This document shows positions 54,702 to 63,944 of a stretch of 64,000 bases of DNA, piece by piece (the first letter of the stretch is position 1; each line of letters begins with the position of its first letter). Position numbers and translations under genes: made by a program. Source of the DNA: JACPUW01 sp049115495 (GTDB taxonomy: Bacteria; Bacteroidota; Bacteroidia; CAILMK01; JACPUW01); contig JAGDZV010000001.1 of assembly GCA_049115495.1 (NCBI GenBank), positions 434,001 through 498,000 on the forward strand. The letters run 5' to 3'. The notes beneath the pieces were generated by a model, which saw nothing but the letters and a program-made list of their open reading frames with translations, did not search any database and was not told the origin of the DNA.

Positions 54702-57149
54702 ATGAATCGATTTAAATCAGAACCTGAAAAAAAGGAAAAAAAAGGCGTTAAGCTAAAGCTTCCTAAAGGCTTAAATATTGAAATGAACAATCAAACCAAA
54801 AGATCACTTGGTATTGTTCTGTTAATGGTGGCCGTGTTTCTATTGCTTTCTTTTATTTCATTTCTTGGCACATTCAAATCAGATTTTGGAATTGCAAGCG
54901 AAATAAAGGGCGAATATTTAACCACGGTTGACCCATCACTATCATCCAATTGGATGGGCTATGTGGGCGCAATTTTAGCGCATAAATTCATCTACACCTG
55001 GTTTGGTGTAGCTTCTTTTGTTTTCCCATTTTTCTTGGGCTTATGGGCATTGGCTTTCGCTTTTGACATTAAACTAAAGCAACAAACCGTTTTTAATAGA
55101 ATTGGCTTTTTTCTATTGTTATGGCTGCCAATAATGTTGTCGTTAATGGCAAAAGGCAAATCTGACTTTATTGCAGGTGGGTATGGCGTTTACATGATGC
55201 TTTGGCTAAAGACCATTATTGGTGCCCCTGGACTTGTACTTTTTTTGGTAGGTACCTTAATTACATTTTTACTGTTGGCTTTAAACTTTGATGTGGTTGA
55301 TAAACTATTGAAAGGTAAAAGCACAAAAGACGGAGTTGAAGATGAAGTTGATAACAACGAACCAATTAAGGCCAAAAGAAAAGACTCAGAAATAAAAGAT
55401 AAAGCAGAAATTAAACGTTCTGAAATCAAAAAAACAATTGATTTCTCTGACGATGATGACAATGATGATGATCTTGGTTTTGAAGTAAAATATGAAAAAC
55501 CAGAACCAAGGCCAGCACCTAAACCTGTTGAGCCATCAATAACCGACGATAGCGCAGATAACCAACTCGAAATCACAAATCCAAAAGGTGGAGATACCGA
55601 CCAAGCAAAAAAACTTAATCAGGGAGAAGATTATGACCCAACGCTTGATTTATCTAACTATAAGTATCCTGGTTTAAACTTGCTTAAAGAGTATGAGCAA
55701 TCTGAACCCACCATAAGCAAAAGTGAATTAGAAGACCGTAAAAACTTGATTGTAGAAACCCTTGCCAACTACAAAATAGACATCTCAAAGGTTAAGGCAA
55801 CAATTGGCCCTACGGTTACACTTTTTGAAATAGTACCAGCACCAGGAGTAAGGATTTCAAAAATTAAAAACTTAGAAGATGATATTGCCCTTAGTTTGGC
55901 AGCATTAGGTATCAGAATTATTGCACCAATTCCGGGCAAAGGAACTGTTGGTATTGAGGTACCCAATGTTACCCCAGAAATTGTTTCTATGCATGATGTT
56001 ATAGGCTCATCAAAGTTTCAAGACTCAGATATGGCATTGCCGGTAGCATTTGGTAGAACCATTAGCAACGAAGTATTCGTAACGGATCTCACCAAAATGC
56101 CCCACTTACTTATGGCTGGTGCTACAGGTCAGGGTAAGTCGGTTGGTTTAAATGCCATAATCGCTTCAATTCTTTACAAAAAACATCCTTCGCAGGTAAA
56201 ATTTGTAATGGTAGACCCTAAAAAGGTTGAGCTAAGCTTATACAAGCTAATTGAAAACCACTTTTTAGCTAAACTTCCTGATGAAGAAGATGCCATTATT
56301 ACCGATACATCAAAAGTGATTAACACACTTAACTCTTTGTGTATTGAAATGGATGCTAGGTATGACCTTCTTAAAGAAGCGCAAGTAAGAAATATAAAAG
56401 AATACAACGCCAAATTTTTAAAACGTAGATTAAACCCTGAAAAAGGCCATAGGTACATGCCTTATATAGTGCTAATTATTGATGAGTTGGCCGATTTAAT
56501 GATGACTGCTGGAAAAGAAGTTGAGATGCCAATTGCCAGACTAGCACAGCTCGCAAGAGCCATTGGTATTCACCTAGTGGTTGCCACGCAAAGACCATCA
56601 GTTAATATTATTACAGGTATTATTAAAGCAAACTTCCCAGCGCGTTTGGCCTTTAGAGTAACCAGTAAAGTAGATTCAAGAACAATTTTAGATACAGGCG
56701 GTGCCGATCAATTAATTGGCCGTGGAGACATGTTATTTACCACAGGTGGAGACCTTACAAGAGTGCAATGTGCTTTTGTTGACACCCCAGAAGTTGAAGA
56801 TATTTGCGAATTTATTGGAGATCAACAAGGCTATCCTACAGCATTTGAATTACCTGAGGCCCCAACAGATAGCGCCGATAGCTCAGGTGGTAGCTCATTA
56901 GAAGATGATGACCTAGATCCATTATTTGATGATGCCGCTAGAACTATTGTTCAAAATCAAATGGGTAGCACTTCTTTACTGCAAAGAAGGCTTAAACTTG
57001 GTTACAATAGAGCCGGACGTTTAATTGATCAACTTGAACGCGCAGGAGTAGTTGGCCAACATGAAGGCAGCAAGGCCCGTGAAGTACTTATACCTGATGA
57101 ATATACACTGGAACAATTCTTGACAGAATTACATAACAATAGAAAATAG
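54702..57149 (+). CDS. ftsK: DNA translocase FtsK/SpoIIIE
   Basis: This 815-residue protein clears DNA from the closing septum and helps resolve chromosome dimers. It has four to five N-terminal membrane helices (from about residue 36 to 185), an acidic/basic disordered linker (about 205-325), the RecA-like motor with Walker A GATGQGKSV near 472 and Walker B VLIIDELADLM near 588, and a C-terminal gamma winged-helix domain (LGYNRAGRLIDQLERAGVVG) that reads KOPS-like sites. Length and domain order are normal. It leads an operon with lolA, whose start is 5 bases after this stop. Confidence 0.97.
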   Translation: MNRFKSEPEKKEKKGVKLKLPKGLNIEMNNQTKRSLGIVLLMVAVFLLLSFISFLGTFKSDFGIASEIKGEYLTTVDPSLSSNWMGYVGAILAHKFIYTWFGVASFVFPFFLGLWALAFAFDIKLKQQTVFNRIGFFLLLWLPIMLSLMAKGKSDFIAGGYGVYMMLWLKTIIGAPGLVLFLVGTLITFLLLALNFDVVDKLLKGKSTKDGVEDEVDNNEPIKAKRKDSEIKDKAEIKRSEIKKTIDFSDDDDNDDDLGFEVKYEKPEPRPAPKPVEPSITDDSADNQLEITNPKGGDTDQAKKLNQGEDYDPTLDLSNYKYPGLNLLKEYEQSEPTISKSELEDRKNLIVETLANYKIDISKVKATIGPTVTLFEIVPAPGVRISKIKNLEDDIALSLAALGIRIIAPIPGKGTVGIEVPNVTPEIVSMHDVIGSSKFQDSDMALPVAFGRTISNEVFVTDLTKMPHLLMAGATGQGKSVGLNAIIASILYKKHPSQVKFVMVDPKKVELSLYKLIENHFLAKLPDEEDAIITDTSKVINTLNSLCIEMDARYDLLKEAQVRNIKEYNAKFLKRRLNPEKGHRYMPYIVLIIDELADLMMTAGKEVEMPIARLAQLARAIGIHLVVATQRPSVNIITGIIKANFPARLAFRVTSKVDSRTILDTGGADQLIGRGDMLFTTGGDLTRVQCAFVDTPEVEDICEFIGDQQGYPTAFELPEAPTDSADSSGGSSLEDDDLDPLFDDAARTIVQNQMGSTSLLQRRLKLGYNRAGRLIDQLERAGVVGQHEGSKAREVLIPDEYTLEQFLTELHNNRK

Positions 57150-57154
57150 ATTAA

Positions 57155-57817
57155 ATGAAAAGAACGTATTCTGTAATCGCATTGATGTTTAGCGCAGCTT
57201 TATTGCTCGCACAGGTTACTGACGAAAAAGCCAAAGCACTACTAGACGCAGTTAAAACTAAATACACTGCATACAATTCAATACAAGTTGACTTTAAAAT
57301 GACTTTGATTGATAAAGCGTCTGAATTTACCGATGTTACTGAAGGTAAGCTTGACCTGAAAAAGAATATGTTTAAACTAGACCTTGGCGACAATGAAATA
57401 ATGAGCAATGGTAAAGACCTCTGGATTTTTTTAAAGTCGGCTAATCAGGTACAAATACAGAAATATGACAAATCAGTAATTGAACAAGAATTTGGTTTTG
57501 CGCCAAACGAAATTTTCACAATTAATAAAGACGATTTTGACTATAGAGTTAGTGGTGAAAAAACGATTAACGGCAAATTATGTACTGAGATAGAGCTCAC
57601 GCCAAAAGACAAGGAAAAGTTCTATTACAAGGTGAAGCTTTATGTAGTTAAGTCGTCAAACGAAGTAATTCTCACCCATTTTTATGAAAAAGACGGCATT
57701 GAATATCAGTTTGAGATAACTAATCAATCGCCTAATGCCAATTTATCAGATGCTTTTTTCATTTTTGACAAATCAGAATACGGAAAAGAACTACAAATTG
57801 AAGACCTTAGAGACTAA
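57155..57817 (+). CDS. lolA: Outer-membrane lipoprotein carrier LolA-like protein
   Basis: This 220-residue periplasmic protein has a signal peptide (ending LLLAQ) and the LolA-type open beta-barrel: DAVKTKYTAYNSIQVDFKMTLID, GKLDLKKNMFKLDLG, NGKDLWIFLKSANQVQI and DAFFIFDKSEYG. LolA shuttles lipoproteins from the inner to the outer membrane. It follows ftsK directly, as in many Bacteroidota. The apbE gene overlaps its 3' end. Confidence 0.9.
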   Translation: MKRTYSVIALMFSAALLLAQVTDEKAKALLDAVKTKYTAYNSIQVDFKMTLIDKASEFTDVTEGKLDLKKNMFKLDLGDNEIMSNGKDLWIFLKSANQVQIQKYDKSVIEQEFGFAPNEIFTINKDDFDYRVSGEKTINGKLCTEIELTPKDKEKFYYKVKLYVVKSSNEVILTHFYEKDGIEYQFEITNQSPNANLSDAFFIFDKSEYGKELQIEDLRD

Positions 57818-58832
57818 CTATTTTTTAATAAAACCTTACTTGTTTGTTAAAGCCGCATTTATTGCGGCTTTACTTTTTTTAATGGGTTGTGGTCAAAATC
57901 AAGTAACCTATTACTCTATTGCTGGCGAAACAATGGGAACCACCTACCATATTAGTTATGAAGGGTCAAACCCAACCAAACTAAAACAAGAAATTGATGA
58001 TCTTCTGATCTCAGTAAATCAATCTCTGTCAACTTACATTCCCAGCTCTACCATTTCAAAAATCAATTCAAACGAAAGCACAAAAACTGACTCTCGATTT
58101 ACTGAAGTATTTGAAATGGCTAAAGAAGTAAATAAAAATACTGAAGGTGCATTTGACCCAACTGTAGGCCCATTGGTAAATGCATGGGGCTTTGGTTTTG
58201 AAAATGCCAACAAGGTTGATTCTAACCTAGTTGATAGCCTTATGAATTTTGTAGGTTTTGATTTAGTATCACTTACCAACTCAGAGATAAAGAAGGTTGA
58301 TAATAATGTAATTATAGATTTTAGCGCAATTGCAAAGGGTTATGGAGTGGATATAGTTGCCCAGCTATTAAACGAAAAAGCCATCAAAAACTACATGATT
58401 GAGATTGGTGGAGAAGTTTACGTAAAAGGAGAAAACAAAGAAAAATCAACCTGGAAGCTTGGAATTAACACACCTGAAGAAGGGAGCAATAACATTTTTG
58501 CAATAGCCGCAATAAACAATGGAGCGCTTGCCACCAGTGGAAACTACAGAAACTTTAAGGTGGTAAATGGCCAAAAATATGTGCACACCATTAATCCCAA
58601 AACGGGTTATGGAGTAATGAGTAAATTGCTTAGTGCGAGTGTTTTTACCAACAATTGCGCTTTGGCCGATGCCTACGCAACCGCCTTTATGGTAATGGGT
58701 GTAGAAAAATCTATTGAAATAGCGAAGAACTTAGATGGAGTTGAGCTCTATCTCATTTATCTAAATGAAAAAAATCAGCTAACTACGTATAGTAGTATTG
58801 GAATGAAAGATAAGGTAAAAGTTGCCTTTTAA
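57798..58832 (+). CDS. apbE: FAD:protein FMN transferase ApbE, lipoprotein
   Basis: This enzyme flavinylates threonine residues, typically in NqrB and NqrC, using FAD. Landmarks are YYSIAGETMGTTYHISY, VIIDFSAIAKGYGVD, NGALATSGNYRNF, HTINPKTGYGV and DAYATAFMVMG. It is a lipoprotein with lipobox LMGC. No ATG fits the signal peptide; I choose TTG at 57798 (MKTLETNYFLIKPYL), overlapping lolA by 20 bases, rather than the ATG at 57735, which adds a hydrophilic leader. A TTG at 57840 is also possible. It is the last gene of ftsK-lolA-apbE. Confidence 0.93.
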   Translation: MKTLETNYFLIKPYLFVKAAFIAALLFLMGCGQNQVTYYSIAGETMGTTYHISYEGSNPTKLKQEIDDLLISVNQSLSTYIPSSTISKINSNESTKTDSRFTEVFEMAKEVNKNTEGAFDPTVGPLVNAWGFGFENANKVDSNLVDSLMNFVGFDLVSLTNSEIKKVDNNVIIDFSAIAKGYGVDIVAQLLNEKAIKNYMIEIGGEVYVKGENKEKSTWKLGINTPEEGSNNIFAIAAINNGALATSGNYRNFKVVNGQKYVHTINPKTGYGVMSKLLSASVFTNNCALADAYATAFMVMGVEKSIEIAKNLDGVELYLIYLNEKNQLTTYSSIGMKDKVKVAF

Positions 58833-59039
58833 CTAGGCGTTTGCGCTTTCGCATTTATTTAGATCTCCTCCGCAAACACTACAGGTTCCGCCCATTTTGT
58901 CAGCCAAAAGCGGATTGTTTGAGCTACAGGTTCCTCTAAACTCACCATTTTTAAGCACAATCATTCGTATGCCTATCATTGCAAATGCTAAAGTCATTGC
59001 CCCCGCTCCTATTAAAACTGTAAGTAAAACTGTATTCAC
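58833..59039 (-). CDS. Small membrane protein, probable Na+-NQR maturation factor NqrM
   Basis: This 68-residue protein has one N-terminal membrane helix (residues about 4-29) followed by a short tail with four cysteines, C38, C53, C56 and C63 (GTCS, TCSVCGG, NKC). NqrM, needed to insert iron into Na+-NQR, has the same size, topology and four cysteines. It is convergent with apbE and the stop codons are adjacent, so the two Nqr-maturation functions sit side by side; that pairing strengthens the call. The exact family match cannot be checked here. Confidence 0.72.
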   Translation of the reverse strand: MNTVLLTVLIGAGAMTLAFAMIGIRMIVLKNGEFRGTCSSNNPLLADKMGGTCSVCGGDLNKCESANA

Positions 59040-59109
59040 AATTTTTATTTTTTGATACTACAAAAGTATTTAATCTGATATAGTAAACTCAATTAAAGCC
59101 ACTTTAGTT

Positions 59110-61212
59110 CTACTGCTTTTCTAGTACAATCTTTCGCTGCGAAAAATCGTAAGCCGCATCTAAAAATAGCTCCATTTCGTTCCATTTTTCTTTTGGCAAA
59201 TATTTGTTTATATAGCTTTTAACGCTTGTAACCTTTAGCACCGTTCTATCGCCATCCTTTAAAACCTTAGCTGTTGTAATAAAAGTTCCTGCTTCGGTGC
59301 TCAAACTATAGTTCAAAGGTTCTTCGTTCTTTACCAGGTAACCATTGGGAACTTCCATTTCAATATCGTAGCGATATTGCTTTTGAAACTCTACAAATAC
59401 ATCAGAGCTTCTTCTTCTATCTTTTTCAAGAAGGGCAATTTGGCTGGTAATAATCCTACCAATATCTACTATAACCAACTCATCATTTGTTTCTCCAGCC
59501 TTTTTAAAAAGATCATCTACTTCGTATTCTTCTTTATATTCTAGAATACTATTATCAGGTTCAAAACCTGAACTTATAAGACTAAAGCTGTTGTAATTGG
59601 TCAAGTTAAAATCGTCTTCTATCCAATTTTTCATAAACTCTACCCTTGCCGCCTTTTCTTTTTCAATGAGCCTTTTATAAAACCTTCTGAGCTTTGGATT
59701 ATAAGCATCAAAATCTAGTCTGTAGCCATATTCGTCAATAACCAAAATATCGCCTACATAACCACTTCTAATTTGCCCCGATAGTTTTGTTGTTGCATTA
59801 ACCTGTGAAGTGCCCTCTGAAACATTCAGCTCAACTTTTAAGTTGGCATAAAACTGGTTCATTTCGGGTTTATAATCAGGCAATTCAACTCGCTTAATCT
59901 CAAAATCTTTGAATTTACGTGTAGGTTTAAAAGCATAGGCTTCGTTCCCCATCAACCTTGGGTCCCAAGCATCTATGGTAGAATATTTGGTTGGATTAAA
60001 AGCATAATGATACGATCCTTCATTAGTTTTTACCCTTACGGCAAAAATTATATCTGTAGTTACAGATAAGTCTTCTAATCTGCCATTTATGCCTGGCTGG
60101 CAAATAAGGAGTTCAGCATCAAAATCCTTTGACAAGCTATAATACAAATTGTAAGCTGTAAAGTACGACCCAGGATTGTAATCTATTGACTCGCCGTCAA
60201 AAACGTATTTCTGCAGCTTTATGTATAGCTCATTAAGCGCTCGTAAGGGATCTTGAGCCAAAGTTGAAATCTCAGGAATTGCTTCAAATGATTTTTCATG
60301 AAAATCTATATATAAGGCTCTCTTGAGTGCATCTATATTAAGACTGCTACTGTTTTCACCCTGCTTACCAATTAGTAAAGGTGTTCTATAGTACCTATAT
60401 GGTTCGGCATATGAAACTTCTATTTTAGCCTTTGGATTTGTCTTCTCGCTATTTGTAAAGTGTCCGGGTACAAACCTTTCTAAATTTTCAGCATAGAAAG
60501 TGAGCTCAACTAATCCATTGGCCAATACCTTCTCTTTTGGGTTTTGAAGACCATTTATGCCCTTGGCCGTAAAATATAAAGTTGGGTGAAGTCTAAGTAC
60601 AAATGCTTGTTTCAACTTTGGATAAGTTGAGCCAAATGAAAAAGAATATGATATAAAATTGTTCCAAGTATTCTCTCTTCTTAAAGGAAAGAAAGACAAA
60701 TATGGATCTGCATAGTTTATATCGGTAGTTTGATAGGTATAATCTATAATATCGCCAACTTCAAGCTTTTCAATGGCTAGTTTCTTATAAGCCACTCGGT
60801 CTTGGCTTTTATTAATATCTAAACTTGTTGATGCATAACCTTCACTTACTGAAATAAATTGGCTTGTATCAATATTTATGATCTGCCCGTCTCTTTTTAA
60901 AATTGTCATTTCAAAAAACTCATGATCGGCTGTTTTAAAGTCAGACCAGTATTCTACAGCTGCTTTATCTTGAAGTAGAATTTTAGTTCTAGTTACCCAG
61001 TTTTCGCTATAGATTTTTGACTTCTTTTCTTTTTCAATTACAAGAACCGTTTTTTGAGCAAGTATAACTGCCGATTCATTCTTCCAATTTGGAATTGGTG
61101 CCTCATTAACCTCAAAAAATGAATCATTTTTTAAAATTAATGCATCTTGTGCCTTTGCGAAGGCGGCTACTATTATTAGAATTCCAAGAAGTAGACAGCG
61201 TAGTTTTTTCAT
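59110..61212 (-). CDS. DUF3857 protein with degenerate transglutaminase domain
   Basis: This 700-residue exported protein has a signal peptide (ending AFAKAQ), a DUF3857 beta-sandwich (about 60-250; VTRTKILLQDKAAVEYWSDFKT) and a transglutaminase-like central region. The catalytic triad of the neighbouring paralogue is missing: the segment that should hold GDC(K) reads SYFTAYNLYYSLSKDFDAEL and has no Cys, the His region reads TDIIFAVRV, and the Asp region reads AFNPT. It is therefore a probable pseudoenzyme, perhaps a binding partner. It overlaps the upstream paralogue by four bases (ATGA). Confidence 0.88.
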   Translation of the reverse strand: MKKLRCLLLGILIIVAAFAKAQDALILKNDSFFEVNEAPIPNWKNESAVILAQKTVLVIEKEKKSKIYSENWVTRTKILLQDKAAVEYWSDFKTADHEFFEMTILKRDGQIINIDTSQFISVSEGYASTSLDINKSQDRVAYKKLAIEKLEVGDIIDYTYQTTDINYADPYLSFFPLRRENTWNNFISYSFSFGSTYPKLKQAFVLRLHPTLYFTAKGINGLQNPKEKVLANGLVELTFYAENLERFVPGHFTNSEKTNPKAKIEVSYAEPYRYYRTPLLIGKQGENSSSLNIDALKRALYIDFHEKSFEAIPEISTLAQDPLRALNELYIKLQKYVFDGESIDYNPGSYFTAYNLYYSLSKDFDAELLICQPGINGRLEDLSVTTDIIFAVRVKTNEGSYHYAFNPTKYSTIDAWDPRLMGNEAYAFKPTRKFKDFEIKRVELPDYKPEMNQFYANLKVELNVSEGTSQVNATTKLSGQIRSGYVGDILVIDEYGYRLDFDAYNPKLRRFYKRLIEKEKAARVEFMKNWIEDDFNLTNYNSFSLISSGFEPDNSILEYKEEYEVDDLFKKAGETNDELVIVDIGRIITSQIALLEKDRRRSSDVFVEFQKQYRYDIEMEVPNGYLVKNEEPLNYSLSTEAGTFITTAKVLKDGDRTVLKVTSVKSYINKYLPKEKWNEMELFLDAAYDFSQRKIVLEKQ

Positions 61213-63227
61213 ATGCTCGTCTTTTTAAGAATTACATAATCATCATAGGTGGTTTGCAAATCTGAAATCATTTTGTTCCATGTTTCAAAATCCTTTTTGT
61301 TAATGATTATATCTTCAAATACGATTTTCTTGGTATAAACAACCTTCCCATCCTTATGCCTAAATTCTAGGTTAAAAGAAAAATCGCCCATTTCTAGATT
61401 TTTGTTTTTGGGCAAGTGCGCTATTTCAAAACCGGCGGGCACTTCAATTTCAACTTCATTTTCTAAATAATATTTACTACCAAATTGGTAAGGCGTTTTT
61501 CTTGTGTCAAATACAAAATAGTAGAACTCCTTTTCAAAGTCAGGCTGAAGCAAAATTCTATCGCCATAGCTAATTATGTTGTTATGTACTTCAAAATCAT
61601 AATTAAACTCAACAGCTGATTCTCGGTCATTAAAACTTGAAGCTTCAATATTTAAAACTTTAAGGTTTTTATTGTCGTCGTTTAAAAAGGATGCAATTGC
61701 GTCTTCTTTTTCTTGGGTTTGAAGAAGGTTATATCCTCTAATAATGTTTAACCTGCTCTCGCCATAGTGCATTTCACTAGCCTGCCCATGCAAAAGATCT
61801 CCTTTAATAGCCAATTGCTTTTTACGAATTATCCTATTCTCAAAGGCCTTTGCTTTTGGTATTAATTCAATTAAAAAAGTATCGCCGTTTTCAATCATTA
61901 CTTCCCTACCTTGAATTCTTGTGGCATATTCACCCAGTGCCACATATTCTTCTGTAGGGTCAATAAAATATTTTGCTCCATTTAGAAAAACCGTACAGAT
62001 CATATGGTTATCAACTGATAAGGTTGGCACATCATAAGAGTGAGCTATGTGATTTGTACCTAACCAAGTTAGTCTTGCATCTAACCCCGCGTATGTAAGC
62101 ATTACCTTAGCCAAATTGGCCATCCCTTTACAGTCGCCAAACCTATTAGCACATACAAATCTGGCTTCTTCAGGCTTAAAACCGGCAATTCCATCTTCAA
62201 AAGCTATGTACCGAATATTATCTTGAATCCAATAGAAAATAATTTTAAGTTTCTCTTCATCAGACTTCACCCCTATCAAAAGTTCATCAACAATGACTTT
62301 TATATTATCGTCTGGTTTTAACTGCAGCCCTTTTATAAGAGAGCGATACCATGCATAAAGATCTTCTACATCAGAAAACACATTGCTCCTATTACCTTTA
62401 TAATCATACCTTTTGTTTAGAAAAAGTAAATGAGGCATATAGTGTGTTGAGCCCGGCGAAGCAAACTCTTGCTCGCGTTTGGGCAATTGTGTAAATGAAT
62501 AAGTATAAACGGTGTATTTGCTATTTGCCCTTGTATCTCTTGAATTGGTCTTTTCCCATTCAACTCCTTCGTTAATACTTAAACTTATGCCGTGTTCCTC
62601 AAAATAGTAGCCTTTTACCTCTGCTTGCATCCAACTAGGCACCCATACCTCATAGGTTCCCTGTTTAATATACTTTGATTTTTGAAGGTAAGCCTTGTTT
62701 AAGAATTTAAGGTCAGTGTAAGTTGTTCGATATTTATATTTCATTATTTCGCCCAAGGTGCAGTAGGCATCAGGCAATCTAAAGTTTATAAACTCACCAT
62801 CTTGGTGAAAAATACTAGCCGACTCGTAAGACTTCTTGAAAACTTCTAAGCTGTAAATGCTCTGTTCAGATGTTAGGCCAAATACATAATTTACCTTAAT
62901 ATCATCATCTTGAAATAAGCCATCGTAATAATGCACAAAATCAGTTAATGCCAAAACACTTATTTCGCCTATTTCTTCAGCTATTGGTTTGTTTTCTTTC
63001 ACATCCCAGCTATAAACCACTTTAACTTTAGAGTCATAAATTACATGATCATCAAAACCAATGTCTACTCTCTTTTTGTACTCTTCAGCCAGTTCTTTTG
63101 AGTCTTCAGTTTCCCATGATCTTTCTCCCTTTAGTTGGTAATTCCTTTGAGCATTTGCCAAATACGGAATTGAAATAATTGCAAAGAATATACAAATCAA
63201 CGGTGCCCTTTCGAATTGTTTTCTCAT
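61209..63227 (-). CDS. DUF3857 protein with active-type transglutaminase domain
   Basis: This 672-residue exported protein has a signal peptide (ending LANAQ), a DUF3857 domain in its first half, and a transglutaminase-like domain with a complete Cys-His-Asp triad: C366 (FGDCKGM), H408 (VDNHMICTV) and D423 (YFIDPT). Such bacterial domains act as proteases, peptide transferases or amidases in the cell envelope. The C-terminal domain is beta-rich. It is the middle gene of a three-gene minus-strand operon with a possible membrane-barrel gene upstream (1-base gap) and an inactive paralogue downstream (4-base overlap). Confidence 0.9.
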   Translation of the reverse strand: MRKQFERAPLICIFFAIISIPYLANAQRNYQLKGERSWETEDSKELAEEYKKRVDIGFDDHVIYDSKVKVVYSWDVKENKPIAEEIGEISVLALTDFVHYYDGLFQDDDIKVNYVFGLTSEQSIYSLEVFKKSYESASIFHQDGEFINFRLPDAYCTLGEIMKYKYRTTYTDLKFLNKAYLQKSKYIKQGTYEVWVPSWMQAEVKGYYFEEHGISLSINEGVEWEKTNSRDTRANSKYTVYTYSFTQLPKREQEFASPGSTHYMPHLLFLNKRYDYKGNRSNVFSDVEDLYAWYRSLIKGLQLKPDDNIKVIVDELLIGVKSDEEKLKIIFYWIQDNIRYIAFEDGIAGFKPEEARFVCANRFGDCKGMANLAKVMLTYAGLDARLTWLGTNHIAHSYDVPTLSVDNHMICTVFLNGAKYFIDPTEEYVALGEYATRIQGREVMIENGDTFLIELIPKAKAFENRIIRKKQLAIKGDLLHGQASEMHYGESRLNIIRGYNLLQTQEKEDAIASFLNDDNKNLKVLNIEASSFNDRESAVEFNYDFEVHNNIISYGDRILLQPDFEKEFYYFVFDTRKTPYQFGSKYYLENEVEIEVPAGFEIAHLPKNKNLEMGDFSFNLEFRHKDGKVVYTKKIVFEDIIINKKDFETWNKMISDLQTTYDDYVILKKTSI

Positions 63228-63228
63228 A

Positions 63229-63933
63229 TCAATAATTCAAAAGTTTTCGAAAAATAACTCCAGCCCTCACGGTTCTATTGCCAAATAAACTAGCTTGTAT
63301 AGCCCCTTGATTTGATAAAACTTGCTCATTGCCCAACGCAAAGTATAGCTCAAGGCTTTTCGCTCTTCCTTCAGTTGAATTTTTCATGGTCCATCTCCTA
63401 ATTTTATAAGAAAAGCAGTAAAGCAATTCGTAATTTCTAAACCCGGTGTCTTCAAATTCAAGCTCTTGATTTATAGATACTAATGGATATCGAAATAAGC
63501 TTAGTCCAACGCTAAAACCACCTCCAAAAAAATCTACTGACCTGAAGGTTGAAGCGGCACCCCAATTTACACTTAGCATAATGGGCACTTCCAAAGCGCC
63601 TAAGCTCAAATAACCGTTATGTAGCCCCGAAGCAGAAATTTGTAATATCGGGTTCGTTTCAATACTAAGCGAAAAATGATCTCCTTTTTCATATAAACTT
63701 GTTCTAATTCCATATGAAATACTCAAAATAGATGGTACTACAGCTCTTTTTAGATTATTGCTATTAGAAAGGTCTTTATAAACAACTGATGTAATATCAA
63801 GAAACCCAAAGCCACTAATGCCGTAACTTTTTAGAAATATGGGTAATTTCTCATTGGGTTGTGCCCTAGCTATAAAACAAGTAGTGGCAACCAAAATGGT
63901 TGCCACTACGCTAATTTTTATGAAGTTCATCAA
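63229..63933 (-). CDS. Predicted exported outer-membrane-type protein, upstream of the DUF3857 pair
   Basis: This 234-residue protein has a signal peptide (ending CFIARAQ) and a mature region of amphipathic strands (SILSISYGIRTSL, HFSLSIETNPILQIS, LEVPIMLSVNWGAAS, GGGFSVGLSLFRYPLV), suggesting an eight- to ten-stranded barrel. There is no recognised family name. The start MM leaves two adjacent ATGs (63933 or 63930). It stops one base before the DUF3857 gene begins and is probably co-expressed with it. Confidence 0.72.
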   Translation of the reverse strand: MMNFIKISVVATILVATTCFIARAQPNEKLPIFLKSYGISGFGFLDITSVVYKDLSNSNNLKRAVVPSILSISYGIRTSLYEKGDHFSLSIETNPILQISASGLHNGYLSLGALEVPIMLSVNWGAASTFRSVDFFGGGFSVGLSLFRYPLVSINQELEFEDTGFRNYELLYCFSYKIRRWTMKNSTEGRAKSLELYFALGNEQVLSNQGAIQASLFGNRTVRAGVIFRKLLNY

Positions 63934-63944
63934 ATAAACTGCTA

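Noticed and set aside
57735..57797. N-terminal extension of ApbE from the ATG at 57735
   Set aside because: It would overlap lolA by 83 bases and place about 20 hydrophilic residues before the lipoprotein signal.
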